A stretch of DNA of 64,000 nt from Promerops cafer (taxonomy: Eukaryota > Chordata > Aves > Passeriformes > Nectariniidae): positions 203,786 through 267,785 of the forward strand of contig VZSE01005875.1 of NCBI GenBank assembly GCA_013398275.1. The letters are read 5' to 3'. Position numbers and translations under genes: made by a program. Within the stretch, counting starts at the first letter, position 1. Every line of letters starts with the position of its first letter. The notes below the pieces were generated by a model. That model was not told the DNA's origin and searched no databases. It worked only from the letters and a program-made list of their open reading frames with translations. This document shows positions 53,451 through 64,000 of the stretch, piece after piece.

Positions 53451-54739
53451 TGCGCACCAATCTCCCCATACTCCTTTGATCTTCTTGCTTCTGTAGACTT
53501 GCTGGAAAGGCTACTTCTTACATAAAGCAGGGCTCTCTACAACTTACAAAACTCAACTGGCCTAATATATTTCTGAATGTCTTAAGAAAGACTTAAGGTC
53601 AGCAGAAAATAGAGGGATTTTCCCTTTCTTTTTGAAATTAGCCATATCCCCATAGCTCTCTGTGGCTGTCAGCTTCATTCCTTACATTTTCTTAATTTTC
53701 TGTCAGGTGGTCTGCTCCTGTGCTGGAGTGAGGATCCAGATTTAATCTATCCATCATCAAACAGACATACAGCACAGAGCTACAAAAGTGAATCATGACA
53801 TTAATCTTTTGTGTTATTTCTTTGCATATCCCACCTGCATAACTGCAGTGTGTCATGGCCTTTCTCTCATGACTCACTCTCCAAAGGCACAATTACAACT
53901 CCTATCTGCTCAAAAAGCTGGTCACAATCACATGGAAATATATGCTGAGCATCTCGCCCAGTGATTACCAGTAAGCTAATGGTCCGCTGGTTTCCAACAC
54001 AGATGTTTTAATGTCATGATGAAGGTCCTAATTTAAATCCTGCTGAACTGTTCTTTGCATGATGAAAAAAAAAATGTATTAAGAAAGAGAGATTAAAAGT
54101 TAAAGAAATTAAATTAGGTGGGGATAAAGGATGGTAACTAAAGGTCTGAGATGAATGCCACAGGCAAACAGCTTATCTCATTTGACATGGAAATCTTGAA
54201 TTTTCTTACTTCAATATGCATAACAATGCCCCTGCAGTAGGTCAATTGCACAGGTGAGAGAGGAAACAGAAGAAAAGTCATTATACAGCTAGTCTTTGTT
54301 GCTTGATTTTCTCTAGGCAAGAATCAGAATGCATAAGGTCACAGAAAGTCAATGCTGAGGAGCCAGAGGGAACAACCTGACCTTTTGTCCGCCACATTAC
54401 CTGCAGTTCTCAACTGGCCCACGCTCCTGCTTGTAACACTCAAGGAAAATGACTGCCTAGTTAAACCTTCAATGATCCAGATGCACGACCAATTTTACCT
54501 CCTGTATTTGTGTGGTTTGAAGTCTTGCTTTACTCAAGAGCAGCTGTTAAGTCCTTTGGCAATTGTGCACAGAAATTTTGATGCAAATTTGAAAATCCTT
54601 TTACAGGCCACAATCATAATTAATTCTTTTTTAAAATACATGTTGGGGAAAAAGGATTGCATTCTCTGTTGTTAATAGGATTGATACCTTCTAGATTGTT
54701 AAAAGGATTGATTACCACTTCTAGAATAGCCTTTCTTCA

Positions 54740-56050
54740 GTCCACTTAGGGAAAGAAGTCCCTCTTGCTAAGTTATGGAGACTTCTCCACAAGAAAAACA
54801 GTTCTCTAGTGGCTCTCAAATTCCATGAGTAGCAGTCACCCGGGGAAATCTGCAATTGTGGAATCTCTCCCATTTTTCACAGCTCTTCCCACAGCCGTGT
54901 TTATGGGCCATGTCAACTTATGGGGTACCAGTTTAAAGATGAGCTGTTCAAGAGCAAAGGTTCTCTTCATTTATCTTGAAGATCATCTTCTTCTCTGGGA
55001 ATAGAGGTCTTCTTCTCTCTCTCTGGGGGCACAGGATCTTCATCACTCTTCTCTCTCTCTCTCTGTTTAAAACTTCTCATAGAATCACAGGGGGGCCTTT
55101 GCTAAGCAAATCATCTCCCCATACTTCTTTCATGCAAGGAAAAAAAGTCTGATGTATCACCTTACATCTTCCTCCATAGCTTCACAAGAAGATTTCAGCC
55201 CCAAGATCAAGGCATCTCCTCATCCCTCCTGTCTAGGACTTGACTTCTTCGTCACTGACCTCAGTGTCCCATGCCTGCTTCTCTACATGCCTGCATTTCT
55301 GTTCTTTTTCTCTCACTCGAGGGAAGATTGAAGCACTGAAAGAGTAAACATCTCGCCCAGGGCCTGCAGACGGTCACGTGAGCCTGGCAGGCTCAGTAGC
55401 TTGCAGCGGGAGCTGTGGCTGGGCTGGGGGGTGGCAGGGATCTCAGCAGCCAGCACGCCAGGACATGATGGCTGCTCCTCTCCTGCCTTCAGGGTTGCGG
55501 GCAAATCTCAACAGTGGTAGAATCTCGGCCAAGCTAGCTGGCCTGGGCTCTTCCCGGGGCCAGCAGACCCTGGCATGGCCCAGGCTGGCAGTGGGGCAGA
55601 GCTTAGTAGCAATAAGATGTTAGCAATCTCAGCCACAGCCACAGCCTGCAGCCCCCTCCCCCTGCCTGGCAGCCAATGCAGGGGCACGGCCCCATGGCGG
55701 GGGCCACCTGGCCTGGGGCTGCTTTTCTGCATGGGCTGCAGAGCTGCCACTGTTTTTTTCGGTGGCCATGCTGTGGGGGAAAGCGGCTGGGATCTCAGCA
55801 GCCAGGCTTGGACTCAGCCCCCTCCTCTGTGTACCCCCTCCCCCTGCCTGGCAACTGATGTTAGGGGTAGGGGACCCCGGCCCGCAGCAGGGGGCCACCC
55901 AGCCCAGCCTGGGCCAGCTGAGATGGTGGCCAGGCCGGCCATGTTACCTCTTTCCCGGTCAGAAGGAAAAGAGACGTTCCCGAGTTTCTTTCCTCTTTAA
56001 CATGTGTTTTTTCACAGAGGTGTGTACAGTTTTCTCAGTAGTTTAACAAA
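54740..56050 (-). mobile_element. Possible ERV/LTR-derived region, antisense, including a GC-rich repeat block
   Basis: Purine-rich sequence on the − strand with GAGAGAGAGAGA tracts (about 55020-55065) continues into very GC-rich DNA. The style resembles avian ERVL LTRs as I remember them, but no TG...CA ends, TATA box or target-site duplication could be fixed. It may be a diverged LTR, a compound repeat or unique sequence. Confidence 0.3.
55400..55935. repeat. GC-rich imperfect tandem repeat, unit about 180 bp
   Basis: GGGATCTCAGCAGCCAG occurs at 55438-55454 and 55789-55805, 351 bp apart. CCCCCTCCCCCTGCCTGGCA occurs at 55652-55671 and 55834-55853, 182 bp apart. The spacing suggests two to three degenerate units of roughly 176-182 bp. 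GC content is far above the flanks. Ala/Pro/Gly-rich frames on both strands are compositional. Confidence 0.65.
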
Positions 56051-57642
56051 TTGTCAATTCTCAAAGCTAATTACTAATTGTTTTTTTTTTTTCAGACACA
56101 GAGGAAACTGCTAGCAGCTTCCCTTTGCATCACTTCTGAAAGTGCATCTTATGCAAAACCACCACATTCCACCCCTGACAGATCTCTCTGCTGTTCTATT
56201 TCAAGAAATGGGTGACGGCACTAAAATTTGCCATTTAATTATCAATTTCACCACAAGATCAATCTTATAATGCAAATACTGTGAAACAGTATGCAAAGCA
56301 TCTGCACTGCATAAGCCAGATCCCTTGGACTTCAAGCAAATTTACTGGCTGTTACTTGACTGCAGTCTTACCTCCTCCCCTTTACTGATTACTTCTGCTG
56401 CTGCTGCTTCAGAGGAACAGAAGAGAAACTCTGCAATGCCACAGACCAGAACACTCTTGCTGTCTGTCCCAAGCAAAGGTAGTTTCACCCCAGGCAATAA
56501 TCAGCCTGATAAACCCATTAGAACAGCTCTGTAACTCTTTAAGGCAAAGAGAACGCTGCCATAATAAGCTGCTGAGTCATAATTATGTGTCAGTATAACT
56601 CATCTGACATGGAAGATCCATTTTCACCATAGTAACAAAATTAGGTTTGTTGGCTTGCTGTGTTTGAGCAAGACTGTATGGCATTTACATACCTATATAT
56701 ATTCTAAACTAGCTTGGAAAACCATTAGAATACTTCAGAGAGCAGAAACTATAGTGCAGGTGAACAAAATGCAGCCTCTTCTGGGAGAGAAAATATAGCA
56801 GCTATTTGGCAGTGTAACAGCTTAGGAAGGGAAAAGAGAGTTTATTAACCCATTGAATGAACATAAGGGAAAAGTATGTACGTTTGCACAACACTGGAGC
56901 CTGGCCAAGTTATCAATGGAAAAGCATTCCTCCCTACTTGTTAATAGTGTTACAATTACAATGCTTACCATGAACTGACAATTTCTGGGAAATGATGTGG
57001 TTTGGCTTTCCATTCTGAGTGTAACACAGCACAGCTTTTACTTTCCTTAACTTCTGATGTCTTCAGTAACAAACATTCTGGTTGCCCGTTAATTTCACAG
57101 GTACACTGGAAGACACATGCTGTTGTAAGGGCCCCTCTCCAAAAGGGCTGCAAGAGGCAGCAAAATTAAACATTATCAGAAGTAGCAAGCAGCACAGTCT
57201 TGGTGATGCACTCAGAACCAGACCTCCTGTCCACAGCAAACAGATATTCCAGCAGTTAACTGAAGAACACAGGCCCCACATCTGACAAAATTCAGCATGA
57301 CACTAACAAGCAACTGTAGTCGACAGGTTAATATCACAAAAGTTCGTTCTTAAGATGATTACGGTGCTAAATTCATTTTCAGTGAGCCATTAGAAGAAAT
57401 AGACAACTTTAACTCCTCACACTGCAGCCCTTATGTCCTCTAATGCAAGGTGTTTTCTTACCCTTTGTGCTGACTTAGGAAGCTTGTATGTGTATGACAA
57501 TATTCTCAGTGCATATCAAGAGATGATTCATAAAAGGAAAACCATTTCAAATTATTCTGGAAAAGGAACCAGATTACTCTGGACTTTACACTCACAGGTG
57601 ACAGCACTTTCCAAGAAATTTCAGGTTGTATCAGCAGGCACG

Positions 57643-57668
57643 CGCACACACACACACATGCACACACA
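57643..57668. repeat. Short (CA)n tract
   Basis: CGCACACACACACACA-type alternating sequence of about 26 bp. Confidence 0.85.
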
Positions 57669-59101
57669 GACACAAATTCAAACACAGGCATACAGGGCAG
57701 GCTGCAGAAAAGCTATCATTGACTGACAGGTTTTGGATCCAGCATAATTCCAAACCAGGAACAAAAACCATATAAAGAGAATTTGAATATTTTGATTGCA
57801 TATGCCCCATAAGACTTATGTTTACTGTTAAAGCATAGGCCAAAGATGCTTGGATTTACAAGGCATTCAAAACCTACTATTGTCTGTGCAAAATGAGCTA
57901 CTATCATTTAAACAGATTATTCCAGTATGTCATTAATAGATAAGATCTGACTCTTCAGATGCCACAGGGTCCATCTGGTACCTGGAAATCAAAGAAAGCT
58001 TAGCCACTAGTTTCCTTAAAAATAAGTCTGGAAAATCAATAGGCAAGAGTATCCTACCACTTTCAAAGAAAAAAAACCTAAGCAGAATAAAAATATATTA
58101 AAGTAATTAGCAAAGGATAGTTACAGAATCAATTTCAAAAGATGCAATTACTTGACTTACACCAATGACTTTTGTAAGATACATTCAGGGCTAAGTAAAA
58201 TTTTGAAGAAAAATAAGTCAATAAACATCAAATGCACAACTGGATCAAAAGTTTTGGAAGAGAACAAATAAAAGGCTTATTTTAAGATATAACTAGCCAA
58301 AAATAATTTTATTTGCTCTATAATAAAATTCAGCTGAAAAGGGGCGGCACCCTGATTTCTCTGGAGTAAACTTTTCTCTTTTACGGATTAATTACAGGGT
58401 TAATACAAACTGAGTCCTTCCTTAAGTTGGCATTCATTATCCAATTCTAAAGTAAGGCAACAGTAAGGAAGTTAATTGTTCCATTCCCTGCAGTAGCACC
58501 TCATTAACATGAATGCTTAGATTTTTCTCGGATGACCAATTTCAGTGGCCACTGAAGCTGGAGTACAATCTGTTTCAGCATTCTCTGGGTTCTTGCTCTT
58601 TATTGTTTTAGCTCACCCACTCATAACACCTTGGCCTGCTTGACTTTCTTTGGCAGTTATTAATTTGGCAGTTTAGCCATTTTTTGCTATTTTAACTTAG
58701 TGCTCAGGTGTATCGCATCACAAAGAATAGTCTGGTGCCCTCGGTGTGTAAGACTTTTGTAAACATCTCCTCCCACTTTCAAGATCACAGAAAACTCTTA
58801 AAACTTTCCTACTGCCCTTTACTTTATTCCTCCAGGCAGTAAAGTTTCACCACACTCCTGGAAGTTAATGCTGTGTATAGCCTTAGATTGAGATTGTCCA
58901 TTGCCCTGAATCATGTGGTGCCCCTTAGACATTCCAGCATCCACTGTAAGGCTTATCCGAAGAGCCTCGTGTTTCTGTCATTCACACAGTCACATGATCA
59001 AATCATTAATAATTTCTGAAAGTTTAAAAGCTACTCCTAGCTTTTCCTTTGAGACCACCAACATTAAAAGTAAACATTAAGAGAGTTTCATGCTTCTGCT
59101 T

Positions 59102-59123
59102 AAAAAAAAAAAAAAAAAAAAAA
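59102..59123. repeat. A homopolymer (22 nt)
   Basis: An uninterrupted A run with no recognisable retroposon body directly upstream. Confidence 0.9.
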
Positions 59124-60294
59124 GAAAAACCCAATTTGAAATGCAGATGACATTAAAAAACAAGTGAAATATAAATTGGAAGCTTTGTGGCTAACTCTGT
59201 TGGAATAACCACCTTAGGAAAAAAGCACTATGTGGAGTTCAAATGTGGTATGCAGATGATAAGTTTAATAGGTATCTTTAAGCACCATTAGGTAATTTTA
59301 CAGCTTGTCCCTGGCCATCAAGGGGAAATGGGCCATTAAAGAAGCAGTGCTAAGAAAGAACCATCTGCCAAAGCCTGCAGAGGCTGGCTGGTTGAATTAG
59401 TGGCTGGGGTCTGCAGCTGAGAGGCCTTGCACTCATGTCTTTGTCTATCACAGTCAACAGGAATTAACAATAAGAAGTTTAAAAAAGCAAGCAGTGTCCA
59501 TTTCGCTCTGCAAAGAGTAGTGGAAGCTCCCCTGGGAAGACAAACCAATTGCCTTTTTGGGATCATATTCTGACAAATAGATTGTTAGTCAAAACATAAG
59601 TCATTGGATAACAGAATTGGTGGTGGAAGAAAACAGCTTTAAATTTCTATCTGGCTGAATAAAACTAGACCAGATGAATATATACATAATAGAGGAGAAT
59701 GCTGGGAACATAGAGGAGCCAAGAAGAGAGAAAATATAAACAAGAGAAAGATACTATTTGTTCTATTCTAGAAGAAAATATTATGAAGAAAAAGAAAAGC
59801 AAAAATAATCTGAAACTAGTAAGCCTGATCTTCAGTATTCTAGTTTTTGTAGTCAGGCATACTACAGTGAAGGCAATTTTCAGTTTTAAGTAATTTAAAA
59901 TTTATCTGGATTTGATTAATATTCTGTATTTCCATCCTATCTTTTTCTCTTTGCCTACAAGATATATCATCCAAATGTATTTTCTGAACAAGTAAGCGTG
60001 TATAAGTAGCTACATTTTGAGAGGTTTTATGGAAACGGATTTTGCTTGACACACCTTCTGTTATCCCTCCCCAGAACCACCTGCCTGTGTCTCCCAGCAG
60101 GTGTCAGCTACACTGCCTCAAGGGGTTTTGGAAGAAGGGGGTTGACATCCACCAGATAAAGCAGAGAATATTTTGGCAGGTCAGATTCAGGCTAGTTTCC
60201 CATCTAGGGTTATACTACAAAACGCCGTTTAGAATGTTGTTACATGCACATCAGAAACTGTAACACTTGTTCTAAACATTGATGGAAGGACTGC

Positions 60295-60334
60295 AGTTAG
60301 AGGACTGCAATGTTAGTTAGAGGACTGCAATGAA
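60295..60334. repeat. 20-bp direct tandem duplication
   Basis: AGTTAGAGGACTGCAATG is present twice in a row at a 20-bp period, with a partial third copy just upstream. It lies at the left edge of CR1 copy C. Confidence 0.85.
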
Positions 60335-60349
60335 GGGATGTGGGCTTTT

Positions 60350-63300
60350 AAGGGAGGAGAGGCAGGCACAGTGAAGTGGGGAATAACCTGCTGCATGAGA
60401 CCATTTGAAATGCAAACAGCTCTGCCTTGGGGCAGGACAGGAGTCAGTGAAGAGCTTCTGCATCAAGATTAGTGGGCAGACCAACATGGGGACTGTTATG
60501 GTGGGAATGTGCTATGGCTTGCCTGCTCAGGAAAATGTAGGTAATGCCTTCAGCAAACAAGTGGAAGTTTAAGAGTCACTGCCTCTGGTCCTGAAGGGAA
60601 GCCTTAACACCCTTAAGATCTACTGGAAGGACAGTCCAGCAGGACTCAAGTAATCTAGGATACTTCTTGAGTGCATTGCAACCTCCTGGAACACATAGTG
60701 GAGGAGCCAAGAAGGAAGGGTGCTCAGCCAAGTCTGATACTTAAAAAAGATGGAAGAACTGTTGGGAAACATGAAAGGTAGAGGCTGCCTTGGCTGCAGT
60801 GACTATAAAGTGGTGGAGGGCAGATCCTAAAAGGAGATAGGAAGGCAAAAATCAAGACCATAGCCTTGGATTACACAAAAAGCCATCTCTTCGGGGGTCT
60901 GCTTGGAAGAATGCCATGGGATAAAACCCTGTGGAGAAGGTTCCAGCAGGGCTGGCTGAAATGAAAGGATGACCTTCTGGAGCTCAAGAAAGGTCTGTCC
61001 AATATGACATTAAGTAGGATAATCTTCCAACTTGCATGGATGTTAGGAGCGATATGCAATGAACATATCACTCCTAACAGGAGCTGAATCTTGGAAGGTA
61101 TGTGAACAGCAACAATAAAGGATTTTACAAGTAAACAAACTGCAAAAGAAAAGCAAAGGAAAATATGGCTCTGCTGCTGAATGGAACATGGGAACTGGTG
61201 ACAAATTTCACAGAAAAGTCAGAGCTTTCCTAGGCTCAGTCTTTACTAATTAGACTGGCCTTTAGAAATCCAAGGCCTCTAAGATCAAAGGGAAAGTATG
61301 GAAAAAAGAATAATCACCCTCAGTGGAGGAGTACTGACTTAGGGAAAGGTTAAGGATATTTGACATCCATAAATCCATGGGGCCTGAAGGGATGCACCCA
61401 AAGGTGCTGAGGGAACTGTTACTGCAAGGCCACTCTTGATTACCTTTGAAAGGTCATGGTGATTGAGGGATGTTCCTAGAAACAGGGAGAAAGCAAAGAT
61501 CACTTCTATCTTCATGAAGGGTGAGTTGGAAATGTGGGGTACTCCAGGACCCAGAGCCTCACCTCAGTCTCTGGGAAGCTGTTGGTAGAAAATCTTCCTG
61601 AAACACATTTTCAAAGACATGAAGGACAAGGAGTTTATTGAGAGCAGTCAGCATGTATTTATGAGAGGAAAACACACTTGTCCAACCTGATGGTTTTTAC
61701 AATGAGGTCACTATCTAGGCAGATAAAATGAGGAGAGCAGCTGATGTTCTTTAACTTGACTCCACTCTATCTCTGCTGTCACAGACAAGCTGACAAAGTG
61801 AGGGTTAGAAAAGTGGACAGTGACATGGATTGAAAATGGGTTGAGCTGCTGGGCACAAAGGATTACTACCAGTTGCTTGAAATCCCATTGGAAGCAAGTC
61901 AGTACCTGTGTATCTCAAGGCTCAATACTGAGGCCAATACAGTTTAACCTTTTCACCGATGACCTGGGATACTGGGTCAGAGTACACCCTCAGGAAGTTT
62001 GCAGATGAAACAAAGCTGGGAGGAGTGACTGATAAATCATATGGGTGCAGTGCTGTTCAGAGGGACCTAAACAGGTTGGAAAAATAGGCAGAGAGAAATC
62101 TCATTAAGTTCAGCACGTGTAAATGCACACTATTGCTCCGGGGGAGGAACCACTGAGGCACCAGTACATTCTGGCAGCTGAGTAGCTGGAAAGCAGCTTT
62201 GCTGGGGAGACAATTTGGGTTCTGGCAGACCAAGCTGACCACAGGTGAACAGTATGCTCTCAGGGTGACAAAGGTCAACAGCATCCTCAGCTGCATTAAG
62301 AAGAGCACTAGCAGCAGGTCAAAGGAGGTGATCCTTCCCTCTACTCAGCCCTGGCGAGGCTGCACCTGAGTGTTTGGTCCAGTTCTGGGCTCCTCAGTAG
62401 AAGAAAGGCATGGATTTAACTGAACAGTATCAAATGCAGGACCCCAAAGATAACAGATGGCGGAACTAGAACATCTCTCTCATGTATAGTGTTGTGGCAG
62501 AGATCCGGTGGTCAGGGTGCCACAACCTCCCTGGAGAAGTGTCCTTAGCAGGACGTGCTCTCAGGTGCACAGAAAACACCTGTGGCTCCCACTGGAGCCA
62601 CAGTCTTTGGCTTCAGCTCTACAGATCAGGTGATGCAGAGTCCAAGGGACGGCAGCCTCGTGTGGGGTTCCGCAGGAAGCCTTTATTCTTCAGTCTGCGA
62701 AGGGGTCCAGTGACGAGGAGAACTCCGAGGAAGATCTGGGGGAACTGGGGTTATATAGGGAAGGCAGAGGGCAGTACAGACCATCAGGGCAAATAGGCTG
62801 AGGGCACCAGGGAGGAGCAGGGGGGAAGAGCAAATGGGGTACAAAGAATATACATACAATTGGGAGGCATGCTGGGAGGAAAGATTTTCCTCACCCTAAC
62901 CTTGAGGTTTGTTGCTGCCTAAGGGCTGTCTCTCCAGGGACAGGCTGTGTGTTCTGTCCTGGTTGGTTCACCAGCCTCCACAGTATAGAGGCTCAGAGGT
63001 AGGACTACTCACTTTGAAAACAGAACACTCAGGGGATCTTATCTATGTGTATGAGAACCTGATGAGAGAGAATGAAGATGAGAGGGCAGATTCTTCTCCA
63101 TAGTCAAGCTGGCAGGACAAGAGGCAACCAGCACAAATTAAGACATGAAATACCACCTGACCACAACAAAATGATTTTTTGTTCTGAAGGTGGTCAAGAA
63201 CTGAAACTGGTCACCCAGAAAGGTTGTGGAATCTCTCTCCGGGGACTGGACAACCTGCTCTACATGGCCCTGCTTTGAGCAGCGAGGTTGGACCAGATGA

Positions 63301-63355
63301 CCTCAAGAGGTCTTTTCCAGCCCAAATTATTCTGTGACTTTCTAATTTTGTCCAG
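60350..63355 (+). mobile_element. CR1 LINE copy C, ORF2 to 3' end, interrupted by a solo LTR
   Basis: Sense is on the + strand, the opposite orientation to copies A and B. Endonuclease-end remnants (VHCNLLEHIVEEPRRKGAQPS, about 60668-60730) are followed by reverse transcriptase blocks: DIHKSMGPEGMHPKVLRELL at about 61360-61420, the region around LFTDDLG at about 61950, and FADETKLGG at 61998. They are in shifted frames. The catalytic FADD is FADE here. The 3'UTR resumes after the LTR at 62989 and ends in the tail ATTCTGTGACTTTCTA at about 63330-63346. Net CR1 length is about 2.5 kb and it is inactive. The left boundary is approximate. Confidence 0.88.
62490..62982 (-). mobile_element. Solo LTR of an endogenous retrovirus, inserted in CR1 copy C
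   Basis: A 493-bp element begins TGTTGTGG and ends CCTCCACA on the + strand, with TG...CA ends on either strand. A perfect 6-bp target-site duplication GTATAG flanks it at 62484-62489 and 62983-62988. Read on the − strand it has a TATA box (CTATATAACC) at about 62757-62748 and AATAAAGG at about 62690-62683, in the order U3-R-U5. No gag, pol or env sequence is present, so it is a solo LTR left by recombination. A 6-bp duplication is typical of alpha- and beta-retrovirus-like (class II) elements. Confidence 0.93.
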
Positions 63356-64000
63356 TACAGCCCCAAAGGTGAGGATCAGTGCCAGAGATCTCACTGTCTT
63401 ACCACACTGCACTCATAGCCTTTAAGGAGCACCTTTACACCAGAGCTGCTAGGGTGTGATTTAAGCATGATCACTTTAGGAGGTGAGGGGGCCTGTTCCC
63501 ATCAACCAACCCGGAGTTGTACTGTACAGCTCCCATCTGGACTTGTACAGCTATAGGAGTACTTTGACAGAATAACTTAGGTACCTAGACCAAATGCTAC
63601 AGATTACAGGTATCTTGACAATTTCACAGAGCAATTCCTTCCCCAACAGCAAGAGAGGAATAGACACACATTTGCACTTCCATCCAACAGCACAGCCTAG
63701 AGACTGGAAACAGATTCAGGGATGCAGACAGCTTAGGTACATGCTCCGCCAGGTACCTTGGTGAAGGCAGAATATGTCTTTGACACCGGACAGTTTGTTT
63801 TCTTAATGCTGGAAGAGTGAAAGCTAGTTATCAATGGAAACATTTGTAAATACTGGGGACAGAAATTTAGCGGGTGACCGTTTACATTATTGAAATATGT
63901 AACATGCAATAAGACTGAAAAGGACTTGTTTAGTTAAAAAATGTGATATTCCAAAAGTCAAACTATTAAGAGAAATGGGGACTCTGAATTCTCTAAAGGA

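Larger units (their letters stand above)
47708..64000 (-). other. MOB3B: MOB3B intron upstream of the penultimate coding exon (open to the right)
   Basis: At least 16.3 kb with no MOB3B first coding exon. It contains three large CR1 copies, a solo LTR, a GC-rich repeat block and homopolymer/CA tracts, listed separately. The intervals 47708-49600, 53460-54740, 56060-57640, 57670-60290 and 63360-64000 show nothing I recognise. I looked for the intronic + strand IFNK known in mammals and saw no interferon-like frame. Confidence 0.75.

Noticed and set aside
55313..56046. Proline/alanine-rich frames of 60–141 codons on both strands
   Set aside because: They follow the GC-rich repeat block, are open on both strands, and have no splice or domain support.
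62482..62796. 104-codon + strand frame
   Set aside because: It lies inside the solo LTR, antisense to it, and shows no protein similarity.
47708..64000. Possible intronic IFNK gene, as in mammals
   Set aside because: No + strand frame shows the helical interferon pattern or the CAWE-type C-terminal motif. The gene may lie beyond 64000.

Overview
This is a eukaryotic window from a bird genome. It contains split, GT–AG-spliced exons of two genes plus CR1 LINE fragments with the typical avian 3' end, which points to a bird (or at least a sauropsid). I cannot name the species. About 5% or less of the window is coding.

Layout. (1) 1–15.8 kb, + strand: the 3' part of TEK (TIE2, the angiopoietin receptor tyrosine kinase). 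Nineteen coding exons, from the first EGF-like exon to the stop codon, can be traced. They join in frame to 917 full codons plus one split codon and the stop. The signal peptide and first Ig domain lie upstream of the window. (2) 15.8–21.2 kb: TEK 3'UTR and intergenic DNA, with an LTR-like block and A-rich low-complexity DNA. (3) 21.24–25.64 kb: the same 2162-bp sequence twice, apparently base for base, separated by 82 N. This is most likely unmerged contig ends. Each copy carries a TATA box, a splice-donor-like site, a CpG-rich block and a poly(A) signal, and could be an undescribed transcription unit. (4) 25.6–34.9 kb: intergenic DNA with CR1 fragments and no recognised gene. (5) 34.9–64 kb, − strand: the 3' part of MOB3B (Mob1/phocein-family kinase adaptor). 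The nine-residue last coding exon is at 34.9 kb and the penultimate coding exon at 47.6 kb. Everything to the right appears to be the intron leading to the first coding exon, which is outside the window. That intron holds three large CR1 copies, two of which have lost the reverse transcriptase domain. The third is interrupted by a solo LTR with a perfect 6-bp target-site duplication. A GC-rich repeat block lies at 55.4–56.0 kb.

TEK followed by an opposite-strand MOB3B matches the vertebrate order on human 9p21. EQTN, which lies between them in mammals, was not seen, and IFNK was not found in the visible part of the MOB3B intron. The two genes are neighbours without an obvious functional link: TEK signals in endothelial and haematopoietic cells, and MOB3B is a cytoplasmic adaptor. 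No prokaryotic features, CRISPR arrays, tRNA or rRNA genes were recognised.
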